A DNA stretch of 51,783 nt, from assembly GCA_021772245.1 (NCBI GenBank), contig JAJFMH010000025.1:1-51783 (forward strand). The letters are read 5' to 3'. The notes under the pieces are model-generated. The model was not told the DNA's origin and searched no databases. It saw only the letters and a list, made by a program, of their open reading frames with translations. The translations under genes and the position numbers were made by a program. How positions within the stretch are numbered: the first letter of the stretch is position 1; the number at the start of each line of letters is the position of its first letter. This document shows, in pieces, positions 26,624 through 36,273 of this stretch. This stretch comes from Chlamydiota bacterium (GTDB lineage Bacteria; Chlamydiota; Chlamydiia; Chlamydiales; Simkaniaceae).

Positions 26624-28839
26624 ACACCTTACTTTTTACCAATGTGATCTTAGATCAAGGCATTGATAAACCCCTTGCATATTCGATTCCAGAAAATCTA
26701 ATAAATATCGTAAAGCCTGGAATGAGAGTTGAAGTTCCTCTTATGAATCAAAAACGGAAAGCCACCGTTTTATCCATTTCTAAACGGGCGGCATATCCAA
26801 ACTGCAAACCTATTTCTAAAATCCTTTCGGATAAAGTGATTTTAAGCCCAGACCTTCTTTACTTAGCTGATTTTATTCATAATTACTACGCTTGCTCTTA
26901 TCGAAAAGTTTTCAAGATGATGATTCCAAGTGTGTATCGCCAAGAAACCAAAGAAAAAAAGCAGCTTTTTTTAAAGTTACTTCCATCAAAGATAGAAGCC
27001 AAAGAAATGTGCATTTCCCTGCGGGAAAAACACCCCAAGCAAGCGCATGTATTGGACTTTATGCTGCAAAGCCCAAAAGGAATTTTACTGACTGAACTCT
27101 TAGAAAAAACGAAGACATCTCTTTCCCCTGTTGAGTCCCTCATTAAGAAAAATATTTTGCAAAAACAAACGATTCAAATCGATAGATCATCCCTTGATCA
27201 CTTTGAATTTTTTCAAACCAAAGATAAAACTCTTAATCCTGAGCAAAAGATGGCTCTTGATTCAATTACAAACACTCTCGAAAAAAACACCTTTGCACCC
27301 CACCTTATCTATGGAGTGACTGGCAGTGGAAAAACTGAAGTTTATCTCCAAGCGATTAAAAAAGCGCGGTCGATGAATAAATCTGTTCTTATGCTTGTTC
27401 CTGAAATTTCTTTAACCACACAAACAATCGAGAGATTCAGGTCTAGATTCGAAGAGAAGATGGTTATTTTACATCATAGACTCTCTGATGGAGAAAAAAT
27501 TGATGCTTATCACCAAATTTTAGATGGAAAAATCTCCATTGTGATTGGTGCAAGATCAGCTATTTTTACTCCACTGCAGAATTTGGGGCTCATCATCGTC
27601 GATGAAGAGCACGAAGGATCATTTAAACAAACCGATGAAATGCCGACTTATAATGGGCGAGATTTAAGTGTACTTAGAGCAAAACACCTAAACGCCACAG
27701 TTATTTTAGGCTCTGCTACGCCTTCGATGGAAAGCTTCTACCTCGCAAAAAAAGGATCTTACGCGCTACATACTCTATCGAAAAGAGCATCTACTGCGAC
27801 ACTTCCCAAAGTACATGTGATCGACATGAAAACAGAATATGAAAAAAATAGTGGCTTTACCCTTTTTTCAAGTATGCTCATTTCTAAAATGCATGAGCGG
27901 ATAAAAAAAGGAGAACAAGTACTTCTTTTTCTAAACCGAAGAGGCTATCACAGCACAGTGACTTGCAAAGCTTGCGCTGAAGTCATCAAATGCCCTCATT
28001 GCGATGTATCACTTACTTTCCACAGAAATGACAACCACCTCAGTTGTCATATTTGCCAGTACGCTCTATGTCCTCCTCCTCGCAATTGCAAATCCTGCAA
28101 AGCAGAAAATGAACTTCAATTTAGAGGCGCTGGAACAGAACAAATACAAAGAGCGATCCACGCTCTAATTCCAGATGTGAGAACAACTCGAATGGACGCA
28201 GATACAACGCGACATAAAGGCTCTCACGAAAAACTTTTTAAGCAATTTCGATCAGGCAAAGCGGATGTGTTAATTGGAACGCAAATGGTTGCCAAAGGTC
28301 TTCACTTTCCAAACGTGACACTCGTTGGCGTTCTTAACGCCGATCAATCACTCCATATTCCTGACTACAGATCCTCTGAGCAAGTATTTCAACTTCTTAC
28401 CCAAGTGTCAGGTAGAGCTGGAAGGGGCGATATAAAAGGTGAGGTAATTATTCAAACTTCGATGCCAGATCATCCCACAATAAAACTTGCCGCATCGGCA
28501 GATTACGACGCTTTCTATGAATCTGAAATTGCCTCTCGAGAAATGTTTTCATTTCCGCCCTACACTCATCTCATCAAACTTCTCTTTAAAGGTCCAATTG
28601 AAAAGGATATCGTAGAGTTTGCAAAACTCACCTATGAAGGGCTGCTTGCAAAACTTCCCCGAGACTACACGCTTTATCCACCTATTGCAGCGTCGCTATC
28701 CAAAGTCAAAGATAACTATCGCTACAAGTTACTTATTAAAGGCAATAAAGTGATGCCTTTAACTGCTCTTTTACAAAGCATTGAAACCCCAAAAAACATC
28801 CGTCTTTTAATCGATGTAGATCCGTTATACACTCTTTAG
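26593..28839 (+). CDS. priA: Primosomal replication-restart helicase PriA
   Basis: A 3'-5' helicase that reloads the replisome at stalled forks. The start is set at ATG 26593 because GGAA at 26583-26586 is suitably spaced and the upstream in-frame TTG (26581) has no site; this gives 748 residues. Features in order: N-terminal 3'-DNA-binding domain (about 10-110), Walker [13 protein letters not shown] from G241, the DEEH box from D337, and the cysteine-rich zinc region from C458 (CKAC, CPHC, CHIC, CKSC; eight cysteines binding two zinc ions), followed by the C-terminal helicase lobe ([20 protein letters not shown]). It overlaps the preceding unknown gene and, by 4 nt, the convergent yjdM-type gene. 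Confidence 0.97.
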   Translation: MSVSSPKKQVNTLLFTNVILDQGIDKPLAYSIPENLINIVKPGMRVEVPLMNQKRKATVLSISKRAAYPNCKPISKILSDKVILSPDLLYLADFIHNYYACSYRKVFKMMIPSVYRQETKEKKQLFLKLLPSKIEAKEMCISLREKHPKQAHVLDFMLQSPKGILLTELLEKTKTSLSPVESLIKKNILQKQTIQIDRSSLDHFEFFQTKDKTLNPEQKMALDSITNTLEKNTFAPHLIYGVTGSGKTEVYLQAIKKARSMNKSVLMLVPEISLTTQTIERFRSRFEEKMVILHHRLSDGEKIDAYHQILDGKISIVIGARSAIFTPLQNLGLIIVDEEHEGSFKQTDEMPTYNGRDLSVLRAKHLNATVILGSATPSMESFYLAKKGSYALHTLSKRASTATLPKVHVIDMKTEYEKNSGFTLFSSMLISKMHERIKKGEQVLLFLNRRGYHSTVTCKACAEVIKCPHCDVSLTFHRNDNHLSCHICQYALCPPPRNCKSCKAENELQFRGAGTEQIQRAIHALIPDVRTTRMDADTTRHKGSHEKLFKQFRSGKADVLIGTQMVAKGLHFPNVTLVGVLNADQSLHIPDYRSSEQVFQLLTQVSGRAGRGDIKGEVIIQTSMPDHPTIKLAASADYDAFYESEIASREMFSFPPYTHLIKLLFKGPIEKDIVEFAKLTYEGLLAKLPRDYTLYPPIAASLSKVKDNYRYKLLIKGNKVMPLTALLQSIETPKNIRLLIDVDPLYTL

Positions 28840-29183
28840 GTTGCTTTTTTTACAAACTTGGATTTGAGTCTCATATCACCAAAGCCTTTGATTCTCGCTT
28901 CAATATCATGTCCATCCACAGGCGTAATCAATCGAATATCTTTGACTTTAGTGCCGATCTTGATCGCAGAAGACTCCCCTTTTACCTTAAGGTCCTTGAT
29001 GACTGTAACGCTGTCTCCATCCTTTAAGAGATTTCCATGTGCGTCTCTGATAACAAGTCCTTTTTCAGACTTTTCAAATTCCTCTTCCATCCACTCATGT
29101 CCACATTCCGGACAAATAAACATGTTTCCATCTTCGTAGGTAAACTCTGATCCGCACTTGATACAATTTGGTAATTTTTCCAT
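28836..29183 (-). CDS. yjdM: YjdM/PhnA-type zinc-ribbon protein
   Basis: A 115-residue soluble protein with an N-terminal zinc ribbon (C7, C10, C24, C27: NCIKC and CPECG) and a C-terminal SH3-like barrel ([40 protein letters not shown]). This is the complete domain layout of the family once called alkylphosphonate utilisation PhnA. The E. coli member has no demonstrated role in phosphonate breakdown, so the old name should not be read as a function. No other phn gene is in the window. The 3' end overlaps priA by 4 nt in convergent orientation. Confidence 0.9.
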   Translation of the reverse strand: MEKLPNCIKCGSEFTYEDGNMFICPECGHEWMEEEFEKSEKGLVIRDAHGNLLKDGDSVTVIKDLKVKGESSAIKIGTKVKDIRLITPVDGHDIEARIKGFGDMRLKSKFVKKAT

Positions 29184-29472
29184 ACCGTCCTTTCCAAAAT
29201 TTTTTCCTTAAATATAACAAAAGCTTTTCTCAGTTCCAATCTAAAACCTAAATATCCTGACTCCCTTCTTAGTACATTTACCTATCAAGTGTAAAAAATG
29301 GCGATAATTTTTGAATGAATTAAAAGCATCAACTTGTTTATAAAACAAATATAAATACATTTTATTTTCATAACAAAGAAACTTTTTTTATGATTTTTTA
29401 CATTAACACAAATAAAAATCTTTATTTTAATATTAATTACATGATATCTCCACATTAATAAGGAGAGTTGAT
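29184..29472 (+). promoter_or_regulatory. AT-rich leader upstream of the giant TpsA, with a strong ribosome site for a TTG start
   Basis: This 289-nt gap between divergent genes is very AT-rich and codes for nothing convincing. It holds an interrupted inverted repeat TTGTTT-ATA-AAACAA at 29334-29348 that could be a regulator site or chance. AAGGAGAG ending at 29467 sits 5-8 nt before TTG 29473 and fixes that codon as the start of the TpsA gene. No clear -35/-10 pair could be chosen. Confidence 0.35.
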
Positions 29473-32400
29473 TTGGGACATGCATTCCTTGAAGAGCTGA
29501 ATCGCATTTGGAGAAAAATCCAAAACCGCGCTGTTATCATTACATGTGCAACGCTCCCTCTATCCCCTATTCTTTTAACAGCAAAGCCAACTGACCCTAT
29601 TGTAAAGCATGGCAATATTTCCATCGATAAATCGAATCTAAATATTGTTTCTAAGAGCTCTAAAGGAATCATTCACTGGAAAGATTTTTCTCTTAATCAA
29701 GAAGACATTGCAAAATTTGTATTACCAGATAGCAGCTCAGCTATTTTAAATAAAGTTACCTCAAATATTCCAAGTAAACTCCTTGGAAAACTTACATCCA
29801 ATGGACAAATATATCTGATTAATCCAAATGGAATACTGATTGGCAAAGAAGGGTCTATTCACGCTGCCTCTTTTATTGCATCCACGCTTGATCTTCCTGA
29901 TGATCGTTTTTTAAAGGGCGATGGAATGCTCTTCTCCTCTGATAAAAGAGGAAAAATAGAAAATCACGGTTCGATTAAAACTTCCTTTGGAAATGTATAT
30001 TTACTAAGTCAATACATAGAAAATACAGGTAGCATTAAAGCGCAAAATGGAAACTGTTACTTGGTAGCATCCAACAAAATACTTATTGAGCCCAAAGGTG
30101 AAAAACACATTACCATTTTAGGTGATATCAAGGGCAAGATTCCAGGAACAGGCATACAAAATTCTGGATCGATTAATGGAAATCAAATAGAGCTGCTTGC
30201 AGACGGCAATCCCTACTCCATAGCAATTAAGCACACAGGATTTATCGAAGCACAATCAACTAAAATACATGATGGCAAGGTTTTTTTAGTATCAGAAACT
30301 GGATCCATATCTATAAAAGAATCAGCTGCAATCATAGCAAAAAGTCAAGAAGAGCAAAAATCTGAGATCAATATCTTAGGAAAACATATTTCCTTAGATG
30401 ACAATGCCTATATTAAAACAACTGAATCAAACTATGGTGGAAACATCTTTATTGGTGGTGGTTACCAAGGAAAAAACAAAGATAAGTACAATTCACAATC
30501 TACACACATAGGCAGAGGCGTTAAGATATTTGCCGAACCGAGTACTGGTGGCGATGGCGGCAGGGTTATTATCTGGTCCGATGGAGATACCCATTATGAT
30601 GGATATATTTCAACGCGTGGTGGCAATAAATATGGCGATGGCGGATTTATTGAAATCTCTGGAAAAAAAGACTTAGCATACCGCGGCCTCATTGACACCA
30701 GGGCTAAAAATGGAAAAACAGGCATACTTCTTTTAGATCCAACTGATATTACAATCTCTGGAGGAGCAACCTCAGGGGGAGCATTTAGTGGCGGCGATCC
30801 TGATACTTTTTCAGGAACAGCGGCAACTGCAGTCTTAAATAATGGGGATCTACAAACAGCTTTATCAGCGGCAAATGTGATTGTAACAACAGCTAGCGCC
30901 TTTGGCTCTGTAGGCGACATTACAGTCTCTTCTAATACAGACCTCACATCACCTGGAAACGATTTAACACTCATTGCAACTAACGATATTACAACAAATA
31001 ACCTGTTTCGTTTCACCGATACTTCTACAAATACAGCAACTCTCACTCTTACAGCTGCAGGTGACATTAACATCAATCAAAATTTTCGATGTAGAGATGC
31101 CTTAGCATGCAACCTTACAGCTACAACAGGGAGTATCACCACAAACACCTCTTCCGACATGGATTGTGATGGAACAACGCTTACTACTTTTACAGCCCCA
31201 GCACTGACAGGCGATATTACTCTTTTAAAGTCTTTCGATACAGATGCTGGAGCCGGGAGCTCGAGTATTACCTTTGATGCAGGGCAAGATATCATAATTG
31301 GTGGAAGTACTGTAGATGCCTCAATTACCACCACATCAGGAACGATTACATTAGATGCTGGCAGAGACATTTTACTTACTGCTGGAACAGGAGGGGGAGA
31401 TGAAGTAGAAATTTCTACTATAACTGACTCCATCAATGTTACTGCTGGACGAGATCTTATTCTAGATGCATCTCCATCTTTAGGAACAAATTCCTTTATA
31501 CAGATTGGTACAACTGACCCAATAATTTCATCCGATATTAACATTACAACTGGCAGAAATCTTACCTTAATATCTGGAAGTTCAAATAATAATTCCACAC
31601 AAATTGGATTTGATGGAGCAGGCACCACCGCAACCATTGACTCAAATATCACCCTATCTGTCGGAGGCAATGTAACCCTTACTGCTGGCTCCGCAGATAA
31701 CACATTCAGTTTAATTGGACATGGAAGTGATAATGTATCTACGGAGATTATCACCGGTGACATTATTTTTAGCACCCTCACAGGAGATATTACATTAACA
31801 GGTGGGTCTGGAGCGGGGGGCTCATTTGCACATATCGGTCATGTCAAAGGAGGTAATGGAGGTGGAGTTACCATCACTGGAGATATTACCATTCCCTCAG
31901 CAGGTACCTGTGGTAATATCATACTTGCAGGTGGATCTGGAGATGCTGGATATGCTCTTCTTGGTCATGGGGGCCGAATTGATAATCAAACAGATGTATT
32001 TTCTGGTCATATTACCCTTAATGCTACATCGATTGATGTTACGGCCGGAACTGCAAGTACTGGAGATGCTTTTGCGGGAATTGGGTACTTTTCAAGAGTG
32101 ACTGGTACTGGCACCAGCACAATTACATCTTCTTCTGTAGACGTCACTTCAGTCGGAAGCATTACGCTGCAATCAAACCCCTCTGAAAATGCTTGTATTG
32201 GAGTTCGAATTGAAGATAACTCAGGCGCTGGAACCAATTCCGCCGTAATGGATAGCATTTCAATTACAACAACTGGAGTTGCAGGCGATTTGAATATTTT
32301 GGGAGCTTCTACTCACACAGCCTCGAATATTGCTATGGTCGGTTGCTTCGTGGTAGAGGGAACTTCCTCCTCCCCTCTCACCATTGATTTATCAGGTGAT

Positions 32401-35400
32401 CTTGTTGTAAATACACAATCTGGTGGAGCCTCAACAGCGGTGTCTACTTTCATTCAAAATGGAAATGGCTTAACACCAACTAATGTGCTTTCAATTACGA
32501 CCGCTGGAGATATAAGTATTCTAGGTGGTAACGGACCTGCAAGTATTAATGCCCAAGATACCCTCACAATTGATTGCTCAGGGAGTTTGATGATCACCTC
32601 TGCATCATCTGCCGGTGCTACAGCATCAATTACATCTGTAGATACGGCTACGATTACAGTTGCCGATGATGCAACGTTTACAGGTGATCCTGCAAATGAC
32701 GCTTTTATTGAAGTTGGTACGGCAGCAGGAAGCGCAAGTCTTACCTTTGAGGCAACTAGCGGCGCTATTGCAATGCCTGCAGATACCCGCATCGAAAATA
32801 TAGATACTGGCGCTGGGACATTGAGTGTTACCTCTGGTACAACCACAACTCTTTCTGATGGCGCGTTTATCAGCAATGATGGCACAGGTCTTACAAGCGT
32901 AACTGTTGGAACAGCTCTGTCTGTTACCACAACGACAACCGATGACACCTTCATTGATGGCGCTGGTGGTTTAACTGTACTTGCTGGAACAAGCGCTACA
33001 TTACTGGGCGCAACGCCAGGAATTGCATATTTGGAATGCGCGAGTGGGGATCTTTCCTTTACTACAACAAGTGGGACCCTCACAATTGGAGCAGACTCTA
33101 GAGCTGAAAACTTAAGCGTTGGAGCCGAAACATTTATCCTGTCTTCTGGCGGAACTATGGTCATTGAAGATGGGGGCTTTGTTAATCATGATGCAACAGG
33201 ATTATTTACTCTTGGATGCGGCGGTGATTTTTCTATTTTAGACTCAAGCAGTTTGACAACATCTGGCCCATTAACAGGCGTTGTAATAGGTTCCACAAGC
33301 ATCATGGCCAATGCCACAGGAGACTCTTTTCTGAGCGCAGCGGATACAGTTTCATTTGTAACAGGTACATCTTTAACGCTTACAGGTTCATCACCGAATG
33401 AAGCCTATATTGAGACAAGTTCTGGAGATTTATCTGTTACAGCCACAACAGGAGTAATTACAGTTGGCGCAGACACTCGCATTGAAAATACGGATGGCGC
33501 CGCTGGAACGATGCTTATCTCATCTGGTGGCAACACAATTGTCGAAGATTTAGGTTTTTTAAATAACGATGGATCTGGAACTTTTACACTTACGATCGGT
33601 GAAGATTTAAATGTACTAACCGGTGGCTTTATTACGGCGACAGGTCCCATTGCAGGAACTATTTCTGAAGATTTAAATATTACGGCGTCTGTTGCAGCCG
33701 CTTCATTTATTTCAGGCACAGATGATGTATCACTAACCTCTGGACTCGATACTACTTTAACCGGAGCGTCTCCAATGGAAGCCTATATTGAAACATCTAC
33801 GGGTAGTCTAGATGTAGGAGCTACCGCCGGCATGATTATTGTTGGCGCCGATACAAGAATCGAAAATAACGACGCCGCCGCTGGATCTGTTTCTATTACC
33901 TCTGGATCGGGCACAACTGTGGAAGATGGTGGATTCATCCGAAACGATGGTCCAGGACTTACAAGTTTTACCGTAGGTGGAACGCTCAGCGTTACAGATA
34001 CAGGTTTTGTTGATGCCATGGGACCCATGACAGGCATCATTGGCGGATCGGTTATTATCACAGCAAGCGCCTCTGGTGACTCCTTTATAGAAGCTGCAGA
34101 TACTATGGCAATTTCGGTTGCATCTGATATTACGCTTATCGGATCATCTCCGATGGAAGCATATATTGAAACCTCCTCTGGAAGTATGAGTCTATCTACA
34201 ACCTCCGGCGCCATTACTCTTGGCGCTGATACGAGAATCGAAAATTTAGATGTCGGAACAGGAACGCTTTCTATTACAACAGGCACAGATCTTGACGCCT
34301 CTTCTGGTGGCTTTATAAATAGCGATGGAACAGGACTCTCGCTACTTACCATTGGTAATGACTTAAACCTTACTGACTCTAGTTTTTTAACGGTTGGTGG
34401 AGCCCTTGTTGCAGCTATAACAGCTGACACTAATATTACATCTACAGCTACTGGCAGCTCTTTTTTAACAGCCGCTGACACCACAGTATTTACAACAGGC
34501 TCTGATTTGATCCTTACAGGAACCGCCGCAAATGAAGCTTATCTAGAAATTGCTACAGGCAATTTAACCGTCGGTGCAACAAGTGGAACTCTCACTTTAG
34601 ATCCCAATGCCCGAATCGAAAACTTTTCAGCCGGAACCGGAACACTTAGCGTCTCTTCTGGCTCTACTATGACGCTCAATGACTCAAGTTTAATTCGCAA
34701 CGTGGGGACAGGAAGTTCTACATTCGTCGCTAGTGGCGATCTTTCTATTTCTGATGGTAGCTTCTTTGAGGCTGCTGGAACACTTACCGTGTCTAGTAGC
34801 GCAGCGTTAGATATCGCAGGTCCTGCAACTTCATACATGATGGGCGCTGATGATACTTCTGTAATGGCAACATCTGACATTACCCTACTTGGAACTGCTC
34901 CAAGTGAAGTGTACATTGAAAATACCACAGGTAATTTGAGTGTAGAGTCCATTTCTGGATCGATTTCCATTGGCGCAGATGCAAGAATTGAGAGTATGGA
35001 TGCTGGCACAGGAACAATTGATGTCGCATCAGGTACTTCAACCACTCTATCAGATGGTGGATTTGTAACAAGTTCAGCTGCAGGGCTAGCTACTCTTATA
35101 ACAGGTACAAGCTGCAGTATTTCAGATGGAAGTTTTATTGATGTAGGTGGCGCTATTACAGGTGATATCGGAACAACTCTATCCATTACAGCAACTGGCG
35201 TTGATACTTATATTACAGCTGATGGAAACGTCATGTTTACTACAGGATCTACCTCGATTACAGGTACTACTTCAATGATGATGGTACCATCTGAGGCATA
35301 TATTGAAACAACAACAGGCAACTTCACTCTTTCTTCACTCACAGGTGGCATTAGTCTAAGTGGTAACACAAGAATTGAAAATATGGACGCTGGCGCAACG

Positions 35401-36273
35401 TCCATGTCCATTACAACAACTACGGGTGATTTACTCATCGCAGATGAATCCTCAATTATTCATGCAGGTTCTGGCACTACTATGGTATCTGCAGGGATGG
35501 ATCTTATTATTCAAGATGGAAGTTTCATTGATGTAGGTGGTAGGTTTACAGGCTTTATATTAGATGATGTTAAAATTACGGGAAGCGCAACGGGTAGCTC
35601 ATTTATATCAGCCGCTGATACAACAAGTATCACAGCTATCAACAATATTGAACTGACAGGAATTTCAGGAACGGAAGAAGGCTATATTGATGTCCTATCT
35701 GGATCTGGAATGATTATTGCGAATAAAAATATCGAAATCAATGACTTCGCTAGAATCACCAATCAAGGCCTTGGATCGCTTACTTTAGTAGTCGATAATG
35801 ACGATCCAGTAGCTCCTGTCATTGGTAACGGTGCATTCGTACTTACAGGATCTGTTGGTAAAGCTGGCGGCGGACTACTTCGAATCTTTACTGCAAGAAG
35901 ATCTCAAAACTCTATTACAGGAACTGGAAATGTAAACGGAGATACCTTTGTACCAGGAACGCTTTTCTTAAATACAACCACAGAGCAGTGGGATACTTAC
36001 TTCCCTGATACTTTTGGTGGAACGCCCTATACATTCTTTTATAAAGATGACTTTGTTCCAACACCACCATCACCTATAATAGTGATACCAACACCAGAGC
36101 AAATTCAAGAGATTATCGTTCCGAATTCTGAAATGGCATATATGTTTAGTCAGAGCGATGGATTCTATTTCCTAAGATCTAGATTTAGTATCAGTAAAGT
36201 TGGCTCACAAACAATCTACTTAATGCCAACGCCTAATTTCTACCAGCTCAAAGGACTTCGAGGTCTTCAATAA
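29473..36273 (+). CDS. Giant filamentous-haemagglutinin-type TpsA exoprotein with nine internal repeats
   Basis: A 2266-residue surface exoprotein. The TTG start is supported by a strong ribosome site, and no in-frame ATG exists nearby. A long basic N-terminal stretch precedes the signal segment (IITCATLPLSPILLTA), as in large TPS proteins. The TPS domain (about 38-290) has LTSNGQIYLINPNGILIGKE and FIASTLDL. Residues 350-435 carry the conserved exoprotein segment GGDGGRVIIWSDG, GGNKYGDGGFIEISGKKDL and ILLLDPTDITIS. Ser/Thr/Gly-rich beta-helix sequence follows, then nine copies of a repeat of about 126 residues (1076-2100), and a C-terminal region with a Pro-rich linker (PTPPSPIIVIPTPEQ). It lacks the helical tail of the 11-19 kb pair. 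The partner is presumably the TpsB gene overlapping its 3' end on the other strand. An adhesin role is inferred. Confidence 0.88.
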   Translation: MGHAFLEELNRIWRKIQNRAVIITCATLPLSPILLTAKPTDPIVKHGNISIDKSNLNIVSKSSKGIIHWKDFSLNQEDIAKFVLPDSSSAILNKVTSNIPSKLLGKLTSNGQIYLINPNGILIGKEGSIHAASFIASTLDLPDDRFLKGDGMLFSSDKRGKIENHGSIKTSFGNVYLLSQYIENTGSIKAQNGNCYLVASNKILIEPKGEKHITILGDIKGKIPGTGIQNSGSINGNQIELLADGNPYSIAIKHTGFIEAQSTKIHDGKVFLVSETGSISIKESAAIIAKSQEEQKSEINILGKHISLDDNAYIKTTESNYGGNIFIGGGYQGKNKDKYNSQSTHIGRGVKIFAEPSTGGDGGRVIIWSDGDTHYDGYISTRGGNKYGDGGFIEISGKKDLAYRGLIDTRAKNGKTGILLLDPTDITISGGATSGGAFSGGDPDTFSGTAATAVLNNGDLQTALSAANVIVTTASAFGSVGDITVSSNTDLTSPGNDLTLIATNDITTNNLFRFTDTSTNTATLTLTAAGDININQNFRCRDALACNLTATTGSITTNTSSDMDCDGTTLTTFTAPALTGDITLLKSFDTDAGAGSSSITFDAGQDIIIGGSTVDASITTTSGTITLDAGRDILLTAGTGGGDEVEISTITDSINVTAGRDLILDASPSLGTNSFIQIGTTDPIISSDINITTGRNLTLISGSSNNNSTQIGFDGAGTTATIDSNITLSVGGNVTLTAGSADNTFSLIGHGSDNVSTEIITGDIIFSTLTGDITLTGGSGAGGSFAHIGHVKGGNGGGVTITGDITIPSAGTCGNIILAGGSGDAGYALLGHGGRIDNQTDVFSGHITLNATSIDVTAGTASTGDAFAGIGYFSRVTGTGTSTITSSSVDVTSVGSITLQSNPSENACIGVRIEDNSGAGTNSAVMDSISITTTGVAGDLNILGASTHTASNIAMVGCFVVEGTSSSPLTIDLSGDLVVNTQSGGASTAVSTFIQNGNGLTPTNVLSITTAGDISILGGNGPASINAQDTLTIDCSGSLMITSASSAGATASITSVDTATITVADDATFTGDPANDAFIEVGTAAGSASLTFEATSGAIAMPADTRIENIDTGAGTLSVTSGTTTTLSDGAFISNDGTGLTSVTVGTALSVTTTTTDDTFIDGAGGLTVLAGTSATLLGATPGIAYLECASGDLSFTTTSGTLTIGADSRAENLSVGAETFILSSGGTMVIEDGGFVNHDATGLFTLGCGGDFSILDSSSLTTSGPLTGVVIGSTSIMANATGDSFLSAADTVSFVTGTSLTLTGSSPNEAYIETSSGDLSVTATTGVITVGADTRIENTDGAAGTMLISSGGNTIVEDLGFLNNDGSGTFTLTIGEDLNVLTGGFITATGPIAGTISEDLNITASVAAASFISGTDDVSLTSGLDTTLTGASPMEAYIETSTGSLDVGATAGMIIVGADTRIENNDAAAGSVSITSGSGTTVEDGGFIRNDGPGLTSFTVGGTLSVTDTGFVDAMGPMTGIIGGSVIITASASGDSFIEAADTMAISVASDITLIGSSPMEAYIETSSGSMSLSTTSGAITLGADTRIENLDVGTGTLSITTGTDLDASSGGFINSDGTGLSLLTIGNDLNLTDSSFLTVGGALVAAITADTNITSTATGSSFLTAADTTVFTTGSDLILTGTAANEAYLEIATGNLTVGATSGTLTLDPNARIENFSAGTGTLSVSSGSTMTLNDSSLIRNVGTGSSTFVASGDLSISDGSFFEAAGTLTVSSSAALDIAGPATSYMMGADDTSVMATSDITLLGTAPSEVYIENTTGNLSVESISGSISIGADARIESMDAGTGTIDVASGTSTTLSDGGFVTSSAAGLATLITGTSCSISDGSFIDVGGAITGDIGTTLSITATGVDTYITADGNVMFTTGSTSITGTTSMMMVPSEAYIETTTGNFTLSSLTGGISLSGNTRIENMDAGATSMSITTTTGDLLIADESSIIHAGSGTTMVSAGMDLIIQDGSFIDVGGRFTGFILDDVKITGSATGSSFISAADTTSITAINNIELTGISGTEEGYIDVLSGSGMIIANKNIEINDFARITNQGLGSLTLVVDNDDPVAPVIGNGAFVLTGSVGKAGGGLLRIFTARRSQNSITGTGNVNGDTFVPGTLFLNTTTEQWDTYFPDTFGGTPYTFFYKDDFVPTPPSPIIVIPTPEQIQEIIVPNSEMAYMFSQSDGFYFLRSRFSISKVGSQTIYLMPTPNFYQLKGLRGLQ
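32698..35780 (+). repeat. Nine in-frame tandem repeats of about 378 nt in the giant TpsA gene
   Basis: Repeat starts, taken at the EAYIE-like motif, lie at 32698, 33022, 33400, 33778, 34156, 34534, 34906, 35293 and 35677. The successive distances are 324, 378, 378, 378, 378, 372, 387 and 384 nt, so four are exactly 126 codons. Each unit contains EAYIET, then GADTRIEN, then SGG/DGGFI.NDG, and a segment resembling ASGDSFISAADT. The first and last copies are the most degenerate. All distances are multiples of three, as expected of a repeating beta-helix rung set. Confidence 0.9.

Noticed and set aside
28836-29183. Phosphonate metabolism inferred from the PhnA name
   Set aside because: The family name is historical, and no phosphonate pathway gene is present in the window.
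32698-35780. Regularly spaced repeats that might suggest a CRISPR array or satellite
   Set aside because: The unit is about 378 nt, in frame, with diverged DNA and conserved protein motifs; it is a coding repeat in an exoprotein.
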